Notes under the pieces: model-generated
Told to the model about the DNA's origin: nothing
Databases searched by the model: none
What the model saw: the letters and a program-made list of their open reading frames with translations, nothing else
Shown here: piece by piece, positions 1-5,120 of the stretch
Layout: each line of letters opens with the position of its first letter
How positions within the stretch are numbered: position 1 is the first letter of the stretch
Program-made: the position numbers and the translations under genes
Source: Porticoccaceae bacterium
GTDB lineage: Bacteria; Pseudomonadota; Gammaproteobacteria; Pseudomonadales; Porticoccaceae
Reading direction: 5' to 3'
Length of the DNA stretch: 5,120 bases
NCBI GenBank assembly: GCA_002591625.1
Contig: PCDB01000028.1
Coordinates: forward strand, 21,351-26,470

Positions 1-14
1 AAGGAGTCTAAGAT

Positions 15-1241
15 CTACTTATTTGTGTCTGTAAAATGCGAAATACCAGCAGTCACGATGCCATCCATAATCATTTTATCTATATCTTCCTGAGAGTATC
101 CTAAGTCTTGCAGGATCTGACCGCCATTATAACCTTGGATTGGGATGTCTCGACGCAAACCTAGCCTTTTTGATCCAATTTCGATCGGCAACGCAGGCAG
201 TTTGGTCTTAATACTGGTCTTGTTAGGTTTTGGGACTGTTAAAGGCACCAATCCCCCGCCTAGGTTAAGGTGTGGGTCATCAAATAAATCGGTTGGACGA
301 TTTATGGGTGCAAAAGGGACGCCCGCTTTCTCAAGTCTTTTAATCAATACTTGTTTAGTCATGTTGCCGAATAGGTCATTTAAGACTGGCAAAATTGATG
401 AACGCTGCTCTACCCGATCGTTATTGCGCTGAAGTGCTGGATCGTTGCCAAATGACTCAAGCTTGAATTCGCGGCAGAACTTTACCCAAAGTGTATCACT
501 GACGATACCGACAAATAGTCTATGGCCATCCTTCGTAGCGAAGATATCATAGACTGACCACGCTGATTGTCTAACCGACATTGGAGGGGCTTGTTCTCCA
601 GACACTATTTCTTGAGCCATATGCTGCCCTACCATGAAGGCAGTTGTTTCAAATAGCGAACTTGTAACTTGTTCTCCCTTGCCCGTTTTATGACGTCTCT
701 CAAGTGATGCTAATATAGCAATCACGCCAAACATGCCGCCAGCTATATCTATTACCGAGGATCCTGCACGCATTGGTTTATCTGGCAAGCCTGTCATATA
801 GGCCAGCCCACCCATCATCTGAGCAACTTCATCTAATGCGGTGCGATTTTGGTAAGGTCCAGAGAGAAATCCTTTTAATGAGCAGTATATAAGTCTATCG
901 TTAGATTGGTTTAATTGCTCATAACCTAATCCCAAATCTGACATTACGCCGGCTCTAAAGTTCTCAATTAGGACATCGGACTGACTAATGATTTCCAAAA
1001 CCAGTTGTTTTCCTTTTTTGCTTTTTAGGTCAACACAAAGGCTCTTCTTGTTACGGTTATACATCGGGAAATATCCTGCTCCTGAGCCCTTAAGTCGTCG
1101 AGTGTTATCACCGAGGGGCGGTTCCACCTTCACAACATCAGCGCCCAAATCGGCAAGGATCAGTCCTGCGGTTGGACCCATCACCATGTGACTGAATTCG
1201 ACGACCTTAATACCTTCGAGGGGCAGATTACTGTGATCCAT
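15..1241 (-). CDS. CaiB/BaiF (class III) CoA-transferase
   Basis: This 408-residue protein should move coenzyme A from a donor acyl-CoA (often succinyl-CoA) to a free carboxylic acid in the cytoplasm, through an aspartyl-CoA anhydride. The length matches the usual ~400 residues of class III CoA-transferases, so it looks complete. The N-terminus LPLEGIKVVEFSHMVMGPTA (6-25), followed by LADLGADVVKVEPP (29-42), is the family's typical opening. NRNKKSLCVDLK (62-73) and ENFRAG (93-98) are the next conserved blocks. Asp137 in ALDEVAQMMGG is the likely catalytic Asp by alignment with the GYDxxxQAxxG motif. ERRHKTGKGEQV (181-192) is a further conserved block, and GVPFAPIN (307-314) lies in the C-terminal half. 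I chose the ATG at 1241 because the family starts here; a frame extension to 1325 adds 28 unconserved residues and runs into the divergent regulatory gap. The Shine-Dalgarno sequence is weak. It diverges from an HMG-CoA lyase-like gene, which suggests a hydroxy-dicarboxylate such as HMG or citramalate as acceptor. Substrate is inference; family is secure. Confidence 0.93.
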   Translation of the reverse strand: MDHSNLPLEGIKVVEFSHMVMGPTAGLILADLGADVVKVEPPLGDNTRRLKGSGAGYFPMYNRNKKSLCVDLKSKKGKQLVLEIISQSDVLIENFRAGVMSDLGLGYEQLNQSNDRLIYCSLKGFLSGPYQNRTALDEVAQMMGGLAYMTGLPDKPMRAGSSVIDIAGGMFGVIAILASLERRHKTGKGEQVTSSLFETTAFMVGQHMAQEIVSGEQAPPMSVRQSAWSVYDIFATKDGHRLFVGIVSDTLWVKFCREFKLESFGNDPALQRNNDRVEQRSSILPVLNDLFGNMTKQVLIKRLEKAGVPFAPINRPTDLFDDPHLNLGGGLVPLTVPKPNKTSIKTKLPALPIEIGSKRLGLRRDIPIQGYNGGQILQDLGYSQEDIDKMIMDGIVTAGISHFTDTNK

Positions 1242-1360
1242 AATAGTGTGATGTTTAGGCAATTTGATTATGAAGTAAGATTGAAGATCCTTAATGTATG
1301 TTATTATGACATAACAATATACCAATTGTTTTTAATTTATCTGTTTAGAGAGTGAAGTTA
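1242..1360. promoter_or_regulatory. Divergent promoter region between CoA-transferase and lyase genes
   Basis: This AT-rich gap separates two genes read away from each other, so both promoters and any shared control must sit here. On the plus strand, TTGAAG (1281-1286) and TATTAT (1302-1307) resemble -35 and -10 boxes, but the 15-nt spacing is short. On the minus strand I could not pick a convincing pair. The clearest structured element is the inverted repeat at 1299-1316, listed separately. The region's role follows from gene orientation; the exact promoter positions are guesses. Confidence 0.5.
1299..1316. repeat. Inverted repeat, candidate operator
   Basis: The arms TGTTAT (1299-1304) and ATAACA (1311-1316) are perfect reverse complements around a 6-nt centre, TATGAC. 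It overlaps the candidate -10 box of the lyase gene and lies 58 bp upstream of the CoA-transferase start. That is a suitable place for a dimeric repressor or activator (for example GntR, LysR or IclR type) to control both genes. No regulator gene lies in the window. In AT-rich DNA a 6-bp repeat can arise by chance, so confidence is limited. Confidence 0.35.
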
Positions 1361-2296
1361 GTGAAGAAGATTGACGTGCTAGTGAGCGAGGTAGGCCCAA
1401 GAGATGGACTCCAGAGCTTGAAGTCGGTGATGCCCACCGAAGTCAAAAAGGCGTGGATTCAGGCGCAGTTTGAAGCAGGCACCCAAGAGATAGAGGTCGG
1501 TTCATTTGTGTCATCGAAAATTTTTCCTCAGTTGGCAGATACTCCCGAAATAGTTGCGTTTTCCAGAGGTCTGAAAGGACTTCATGTGGCTGTTCTAGTC
1601 CCAAATTTAAAAGGGTTACGTAACGCTGTCGAGTCCGGCGCGCACAAAATTTCTATACCTTTTTCTGTAAGCGAAACCCATTCCTTTCATAATTTGCGAC
1701 GATCACATCAACAAATGTTTGATGAGATTGAGTCCTGTGTTGATTTCTTGGAGACACTGCCCAGGCAAGAGCGACCAGATTTTGAGGTTGGGTTGTCCAC
1801 CGCATTTGGGTGTGCTCTGGAGGGCAAAGTACCAGCGAAAAAGGTTATAGGCATTGCAGAAAAGGTTATAGAGTTAGGGGTTGATGAAGTTTGTCTCTCC
1901 GATACTGCAGGTAGCGGCAATCCAAGTCAACTCAAAAGTTTGGCAGAGGGTATATGGCAAAATTGCGGCCGAGAGAAGCTAAAAAGTGTGCACCTGCATA
2001 ACACTCGTGGTCAAGGTTTAGCTAATGCCTTAATGGCAGTTCAAATTGGTATATCGACCATTGATAGTTCTATGGGAGGTATAGGCGGGTGCCCCTTTTC
2101 GCCGGGAGCCAGTGGAAACATTGTCACTGAAGACCTTGTTTTTATGTTGGAGTCTATGGGCTTGAATACCGGAATTGATATTGAAGAACTGCTGGTTGTG
2201 CGAGATATGATAAAAAATGCTTTGCCTCAGGAAAAACTTTATGGTTTTACCCCCGAGTCGGGCCTGCCTTTGGGATTCTGTGGTGCATCTCAATGA
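1361..2296 (+). CDS. Hydroxymethylglutaryl-CoA lyase family protein (HMGL-like, DRE-TIM metallolyase)
   Basis: This 311-residue cytoplasmic TIM-barrel enzyme is expected to cleave a 3-hydroxy-3-methyl acyl-CoA, classically HMG-CoA to acetyl-CoA and acetoacetate, using a divalent metal. The signature SEVGPRDGLQ (9-18) gives Glu10, Arg14 and metal ligand Asp15, matching human HMGCL Glu37, Arg41 and Asp42. HLH supplies His211 and His213 (human His233/His235). GGCPFSPGASGN holds the catalytic-loop Cys244 and Asn253 (human Cys266/Asn275); the spacings agree exactly with the human enzyme. After the second His the sequence is NTRG rather than the human DTYG, a variant I associate with bacterial paralogues whose substrate may differ, such as citramalyl-CoA. 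Start choice: an in-frame GTG at 1352 gives three more residues (314), but AGAGAG (1347-1352) sits 8 nt before the GTG at 1361 and overlaps the earlier one, so 1361 is preferred. It diverges from a class III CoA-transferase that could make its substrate, and a carboxylate-type transporter follows on the same strand. Confidence 0.92.
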   Translation: MKKIDVLVSEVGPRDGLQSLKSVMPTEVKKAWIQAQFEAGTQEIEVGSFVSSKIFPQLADTPEIVAFSRGLKGLHVAVLVPNLKGLRNAVESGAHKISIPFSVSETHSFHNLRRSHQQMFDEIESCVDFLETLPRQERPDFEVGLSTAFGCALEGKVPAKKVIGIAEKVIELGVDEVCLSDTAGSGNPSQLKSLAEGIWQNCGREKLKSVHLHNTRGQGLANALMAVQIGISTIDSSMGGIGGCPFSPGASGNIVTEDLVFMLESMGLNTGIDIEELLVVRDMIKNALPQEKLYGFTPESGLPLGFCGASQ

Positions 2297-2374
2297 TAGA
2301 AGAATAGATGCTTTGATGCTACTGTGGAGATGAGCAAGCTTAATAGGAAGATTACGACAGAACTATGTAAGATC

Positions 2375-2380
2375 TATAAT
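2375..2380 (+). promoter_or_regulatory. Perfect TATAAT hexamer upstream of the transporter
   Basis: TATAAT is an exact match to the sigma-70 -10 consensus. A poor -35 candidate, TTACGA (2352-2357), lies 17 nt upstream. A transcript from here would begin near 2387, inside the transporter's own ribosome binding site (2385-2389), leaving a leader of only about 10 nt. Either the transporter gene is transcribed with an almost leaderless mRNA, or this hexamer is a chance match and the gene is read through from the lyase. Low confidence. Confidence 0.22.
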
Positions 2381-2384
2381 TTCT

Positions 2385-2389
2385 GAGGA
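2385..2389 (+). promoter_or_regulatory. Ribosome binding site of the transporter gene
   Basis: GAGGA is a clear Shine-Dalgarno core. It lies 7 nt before the GTG at 2397 but only 4 nt before the adjacent in-frame TTG at 2394, which favours the GTG as start. Confidence 0.6.
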
Positions 2390-2396
2390 AACTTTG

Positions 2397-3863
2397 GTGA
2401 TTGAAGCAGCAGTAGATGAATCCAAACAGGAGGTCACAAATGGTTGGCCAATCGTTTCTGCATCTGCAGTGGGTATCGGACTTGGTATGTCCCCCTTACC
2501 TTTTTATACCATTGGCGTTTTTGTTGGCCCTATTTCGCAAGAATTTGGGTGGCCGCCGTCAAAGGTGTTATCGGCCACCGCCGCATATTGCTTAGCGCTT
2601 TTTATCGTGGCTCCTTTTATCGGTATGATTACAGACCGGTTTGGTGCCCGAAAAGTTGTCCTTGTTTCCATCATTACATTTGGCATCTCAATGATGCTGC
2701 AATCATTGCATACAGGTTCGTTCGGGCTTTATCTTTTTTTATGGGCATTAATAGCGATGTTTGGTGCAGGTACACTGCCAATCACTTTCACGAAAGCAGT
2801 TAACAATTGGTTTGATACTCACCGTGGTAAGGCGCTGGGCATGACACTAGTATCCACTGGTATCTTTGGAGCCTTAGCTAAGTTCTTTGCTGCTGAGATT
2901 ACATTGCTTTATGGGTGGCGGGTCGCTTATGTTGCTCTGGGAATGTTGCCCATTCTGATAGCGTTTCCCATTGCGTTAGTTGCCTTTCGTGATACCTGTG
3001 ACGCACCGGCTCCGGAATCGAACTTTGTAAGATTTAAACTACCCACATTAGCATGCTCATTCGCGGGGATGGCTATACTCAGTTACTATGTTTTGGAGTT
3101 TATTTTTTCTTCAGTTGAGGCGAGCGGATGGAAACTGCAGTATATTACTGGAGTTGCTTTCCTAGCAATTGTTTTCGTGCCTCTGCTGATGCTTACTTTT
3201 GGGCGGCTAGTTAGCGATGCATCCATCCGAAAGGTTGAAAGTAAATTAACTTCAGAAAATGAAGAGCTGTATGGGTTTACTTTTGCTGAGGTGATCAAGC
3301 AGTGGCGGTTTTGGATGTTGGCGGTCTGCTTTTTAGTAATTTCGGTATCCATCGGAGCAGTCATCCCTAATTTAGAACAAATTTTTGTATCAAAGGGTTT
3401 TTCTCTCTCGGAAGCGGTTGGCATTGCAATATTAACTGGTCTGGCGGTATTGGGTGGGCGAGTCATCGGCGGTTTTCTTATCGACTTCTTTTGGGCGCCA
3501 GGAGTGGCATTTTTCTTCCTATCTTCGCCTGCAATAGCGCTATATATGCTCTCGGGAGATTCTGTCAGTGCTGAAATGGCAACGATTGCGGTGCTAATGA
3601 TAGGTTTTGGAGCTGGTGTTGAATACGACTTTTTGGCATATCTGGTAGCTAAATACTTTGGTTTGAGACACTATGCAAGTATTTATGGGGTGCTTTATTC
3701 GTTCTTCGGACTGGGTGCTGGTTTGGGGCCACCTCTTTTATCTCATCTCGCAGAACAAGAGGGCGCATGGGGTTATGTTTTAGTTTACTCAGCGATAGCT
3801 CTAGTGGTCTTTTCCATACCCCTATTGTCCCTCGGAAAATATCGAGAATTTAAGGGGAATTAA
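2397..3863 (+). CDS. MFS transporter, oxalate/formate antiporter or monocarboxylate carrier-like
   Basis: This 488-residue inner-membrane carrier belongs to the major facilitator superfamily and probably imports or exchanges an organic acid. The loop after TM2 carries MFS motif A, GMITDRFGARK (76-86), and the second half has the matching GGRVIGGFLID (353-363). The late segment GAGVEYDFLAYLVAKYFGLR (405-424), then IYGVLYSFFGLGAGLGPPLL, resembles the TM10-TM11 region of OxlT/MCT-type bacterial carriers. By eye, hydrophobic stretches fall near 18-45, 55-77, 86-103, 110-134, 144-167, 171-197, 215-237, 248-270, 302-324, 338-362, 366-386, 390-411, 424-446 and 456-480. That makes about 14, two more than the standard 12, with the extra pair in the central loop; the protein is also longer than the usual ~400-430. 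The GTG start is chosen from the upstream GAGGA; the TTG three bases earlier is the alternative. It follows the lyase gene by 100 bp on the same strand, so it may carry the acid that the transferase and lyase process. Substrate is unproven. Confidence 0.88.
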   Translation: MIEAAVDESKQEVTNGWPIVSASAVGIGLGMSPLPFYTIGVFVGPISQEFGWPPSKVLSATAAYCLALFIVAPFIGMITDRFGARKVVLVSIITFGISMMLQSLHTGSFGLYLFLWALIAMFGAGTLPITFTKAVNNWFDTHRGKALGMTLVSTGIFGALAKFFAAEITLLYGWRVAYVALGMLPILIAFPIALVAFRDTCDAPAPESNFVRFKLPTLACSFAGMAILSYYVLEFIFSSVEASGWKLQYITGVAFLAIVFVPLLMLTFGRLVSDASIRKVESKLTSENEELYGFTFAEVIKQWRFWMLAVCFLVISVSIGAVIPNLEQIFVSKGFSLSEAVGIAILTGLAVLGGRVIGGFLIDFFWAPGVAFFFLSSPAIALYMLSGDSVSAEMATIAVLMIGFGAGVEYDFLAYLVAKYFGLRHYASIYGVLYSFFGLGAGLGPPLLSHLAEQEGAWGYVLVYSAIALVVFSIPLLSLGKYREFKGN

Positions 3864-3939
3864 CTTGGTCTGGGTTGTGGCTATATTGGTTCCCAACAAA
3901 CTAGTTCGAACTCCGCTGAAGAAGCCGCTTGGATTGACA

Positions 3940-4743
3940 TCAACTATCTAAAAAGTCGAGTATTTCTTGCGCAACCTGCTCTGGAAAAACATCTAAAACA
4001 CCATGCCCCCAGTCGGGATAATCTTTTCTATAGCCATTTGATATCAGCTTATCTGCCCTCATTGAGTGAACATAGAGGTCATCTTTTAAATTCATTATCA
4101 AGAGCGGCTGGACTAACTCAGCTATTCTGCTTGCGTAGATCTCAGTGTTTTTGAAAGCAGCACGGTGTCCCCACTCATAGTTCTCTCCTCCACGCATGTT
4201 TTCGGCCATTGAACGTGCTGCCATCTCAAATGTCATGCCCGGCCCTCGATATTGCATGATTCGTGACCACATAACTTTGAAACGTTTACCCTCGCTATCT
4301 AATGGAATTGGTGAAAAGTATTCGTTGAGTTTAAGCTTTTCTTCTGGTGTGAAAATAGGTGCAGAAATGTTAACGAGCTTTTTTATGAGATCAGGCCGTT
4401 GGAAGGCGATTTCTGCTGCGACCATTGAACCAGTGTGATAGCCGACAAGGTGAGTGGGCCCGGTATCCAGATCTTCAAGTAGTTGAAGTATTACTCTGGC
4501 GTAATCTTCAATCTCGATATGAGGCTCTGCCGGAGGAGGATCTGATTCTCCATAACCCGGATAATCTGGCGCAACAACCAGTCTTTCCTTGGCAAGATGC
4601 GGAATAGTTTTTGCAAAGGACTGGCTAGATTTAGGTACCATATGAAGACATACAATGGTTGGCTTATTTGACTTCTCTCCAACTGATCGGAAATGAAGTT
4701 GTCCATATTCGCTGTCGATGTAAGCTTTTCGTGGTGATTTCAT
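3940..4743 (-). CDS. Alpha/beta-hydrolase fold protein with atypical GYHTG nucleophile elbow
   Basis: This 267-residue soluble protein has no signal peptide and the usual length of a single-domain alpha/beta-hydrolase. Strand beta3 and the oxyanion loop read IVCLHMVPKSS (30-40), where most relatives have HG-x-P-x-S. VVAPDYPGYGESDPPP (56-71) is the classic strand-turn block. The nucleophile elbow is GYHTG (101-105), so His103 occupies the place of the catalytic Ser, Asp or Cys of G-x-Nuc-x-G. The acid (Asp221 or Asp222 in NLKDD) and the base (His247 in DWGHG) appear to be present. A cap region runs from about 130 to 200. I recall GYHTG in other bacterial alpha/beta-hydrolases, so this may be a real subfamily and not a mutation. 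It could be an esterase, lyase or non-catalytic fold; the substrate is unknown. The ATG at 4743 has no clear ribosome binding site, and the in-frame ATG upstream is followed at once by a stop. It converges on the transporter gene with a 76-bp gap, so it is a separate transcription unit. Confidence 0.88.
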   Translation of the reverse strand: MKSPRKAYIDSEYGQLHFRSVGEKSNKPTIVCLHMVPKSSQSFAKTIPHLAKERLVVAPDYPGYGESDPPPAEPHIEIEDYARVILQLLEDLDTGPTHLVGYHTGSMVAAEIAFQRPDLIKKLVNISAPIFTPEEKLKLNEYFSPIPLDSEGKRFKVMWSRIMQYRGPGMTFEMAARSMAENMRGGENYEWGHRAAFKNTEIYASRIAELVQPLLIMNLKDDLYVHSMRADKLISNGYRKDYPDWGHGVLDVFPEQVAQEILDFLDS

Positions 4744-4782
4744 AATTTAATACATATGCAAAAAGAATCAGTAGTAATGGTC

Positions 4783-4826
4783 TGGCGCTTCAAGTAAAAG
4801 GAAATTAGTGACATACCCCAGCGCCA
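4783..4826. repeat. Widely spaced 7-bp inverted repeat
   Basis: TGGCGCT (4783-4789) and AGCGCCA (4820-4826) are perfect reverse complements separated by 30 nt. The arms are GC-rich in an AT-rich setting and lie 40-83 bp upstream of the hydrolase start. They could be paired protein-binding half sites or the base of a loose hairpin in the hydrolase leader. There is no U-tract, so this is not a simple terminator. Confidence 0.3.
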
Positions 4827-4899
4827 AATTCATAAATCGTGCGAACCAATTTAGATCTAGTAATTAATCATCAGCCGGAACTAAAAAATACTTCTTGGA

Positions 4900-4912
4900 T
4901 TCGATAGTCGAA
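4900..4912. repeat. Short hairpin or palindromic site
   Basis: TTCGA (4900-4904) and TCGAA (4908-4912) are perfect 5-bp arms around a 3-nt TAG. The site lies 16-28 bp upstream of the candidate -35 box for the edge gene, where an activator might bind. It is short enough to occur by chance. Confidence 0.25.
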
Positions 4913-4983
4913 GACAATGGTATATCATTGAACAAGGTTACAGCAAAAACATTTACTCAGTTGTTATTGGTGGCTGACTCAAA

Positions 4984-4990
4984 GAAGGAA
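4984..4990 (+). promoter_or_regulatory. Ribosome binding site of the edge gene
   Basis: GAAGGAA lies 8 nt before the ATG at 4999. It is among the best Shine-Dalgarno matches in the window and the main support for calling the truncated gene that follows. Confidence 0.55.
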
Positions 4991-4998
4991 ATCTTGGC

Positions 4999-5120
4999 AT
5001 GTCGACTTATGAGTTAATACTGCTGCTTCACATTATTCTATTTTGTTACTGGTTAGGGGGCGACGTTGGCGTCTTCTATTCTAGCAATTTTGTTGTCAAC
5101 GGGGATCTGAGTCGAGAGAC
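4999..5120 (+). CDS. Partial small integral membrane protein (5' end only)
   Basis: An open frame begins at the ATG at 4999 and runs off the right edge with 40 complete codons and no stop. It opens MSTYELILLLHIILFCYWLG and continues GDVGVFYSSNFVVN. The first ~21 residues form one strong transmembrane helix containing His11, and the motif YWLGGDVGVFYSS follows. I recall LLH-x-x-x-F-x-YWLGGDxGVxYSS openings in proteobacterial multi-pass membrane proteins of unknown function. The early His followed by a WxGG-like turn is loosely reminiscent of CopD-type or haem-binding membrane proteins, but that is only a resemblance. Start choice rests on GAAGGAA at 4984-4990, 8 nt upstream. The gene diverges from the alpha/beta-hydrolase. 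Its function cannot be called from this fragment. Confidence 0.65.
   Translation, partial: MSTYELILLLHIILFCYWLGGDVGVFYSSNFVVNGDLSRE

Larger units (their letters stand above)
4744..4998. promoter_or_regulatory. Divergent intergenic region between hydrolase and edge membrane protein
   Basis: This region must hold the hydrolase promoter (leftward) and the promoter of the partial gene at the right edge. On the plus strand, TTGAAC (4928-4933) and TTTACT (4952-4957), spaced by 18 nt, each match 4 of 6 bases of the sigma-70 consensus. No credible protein gene is present; the longest tidy ATG frame I noticed is 13 codons, with no ribosome binding site. Two inverted repeats, at 4783-4826 and 4900-4912, are listed separately. 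Confidence 0.4.

Noticed and set aside
145..1191. Plus-strand open frames at 145-432 and 988-1191
   Set aside because: They lie antisense inside the well-supported CoA-transferase and show no family features; they are coding shadows.
1242..1325. 28-residue N-terminal extension of the CoA-transferase from an upstream ATG at 1325
   Set aside because: The extension has no match to the family's start, would fill most of the divergent promoter gap including the inverted repeat, and the ATG at 1241 gives the usual family N-terminus.
1708..2293. Minus-strand open frames at 1708-1920 and 2030-2293
   Set aside because: They are antisense to the lyase gene, with no recognisable domains or ribosome binding sites.
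2306..2321. Direct repeat of GATGCT in the lyase-transporter gap
   Set aside because: Two 6-bp copies, two bases apart, are easily explained by chance, with no third copy or array structure.
2444..3466. Open frames at 2444-2803 (+), 2504-2686 (-) and 3086-3466 (-)
   Set aside because: They overlap the transporter in other frames; the composition is that of shifted-frame membrane coding sequence.
3864..3939. Bidirectional terminator between the convergent transporter and hydrolase genes
   Set aside because: A terminator is expected, but I see only a 4-bp TTGG/CCAA stem and a 10-bp palindrome AGTTCGAACT at 3903-3912, with no U-tract on either strand. Not strong enough to call.
4196..4706. Open frames at 4196-4438 (+), 4425-4607 (+) and 4491-4706 (-)
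   Set aside because: They overlap the alpha/beta-hydrolase in other frames and have no independent support.
4754..4795. 13-codon ATG frame on the plus strand in the 255-bp gap
   Set aside because: It has no ribosome binding site, is very short, and lies against the hydrolase promoter region; it is likely chance.
1..5120. CRISPR arrays, tRNA/rRNA genes, insertion sequences, toxin-antitoxin or defence genes
   Set aside because: No repeated spacer structure, cloverleaf-like segments, transposase motifs or defence-protein motifs were seen on either strand.

Overview
The window looks like a chromosomal stretch from a proteobacterium of moderate base composition (mid-40s percent GC by eye). The best guess is a marine or environmental gammaproteobacterium. 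That guess rests on the protein families and their wording, not on any marker gene. There are no RNA genes, insertion sequences, CRISPR arrays or phage genes. Codon and base use look even across the genes.

Layout, left to right. (1) On the minus strand, a complete class III (CaiB/BaiF, formyl-CoA transferase-like) CoA-transferase occupies 15-1241. (2) A 119-bp divergent intergenic gap carries a perfect 6-bp inverted repeat at 1299-1316, a candidate shared operator. (3) On the plus strand lies an HMG-CoA lyase-family enzyme (DRE-TIM metallolyase superfamily, 1361-2296), with all the catalytic and metal-binding residues I know for the family. (4) A 100-bp gap separates it from an MFS carboxylate-type transporter (2397-3863). 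(5) Convergent to the transporter is an alpha/beta-hydrolase on the minus strand (3940-4743). Its nucleophile elbow reads GYHTG, so His sits where Ser, Cys or Asp is expected. (6) A 255-bp divergent intergenic region with two inverted repeats follows. (7) At the right edge is the first ~40 codons of a small membrane protein (4999 to the end), preceded by a good ribosome binding site.

Working model (inference): the first three genes form a carboxylate-use cassette. The MFS carrier imports an organic acid, the CoA-transferase moves CoA from a donor such as succinyl-CoA onto it, and the lyase splits the resulting branched 3-hydroxyacyl-CoA into acetyl-CoA plus a keto acid or similar fragment. 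The best-known analogue is 3-hydroxy-3-methylglutarate (HMG), handled in humans by the class III CoA-transferase SUGCT and by HMGCL. Citramalate-type substrates are an alternative. The alpha/beta-hydrolase might act upstream, for example by releasing the acid from an ester, but its unusual active site makes its chemistry uncertain. It is not co-transcribed with the transporter. I see no wholly new multi-gene system. The most interesting points are the non-canonical hydrolase elbow and the compact divergent transferase/lyase pair.
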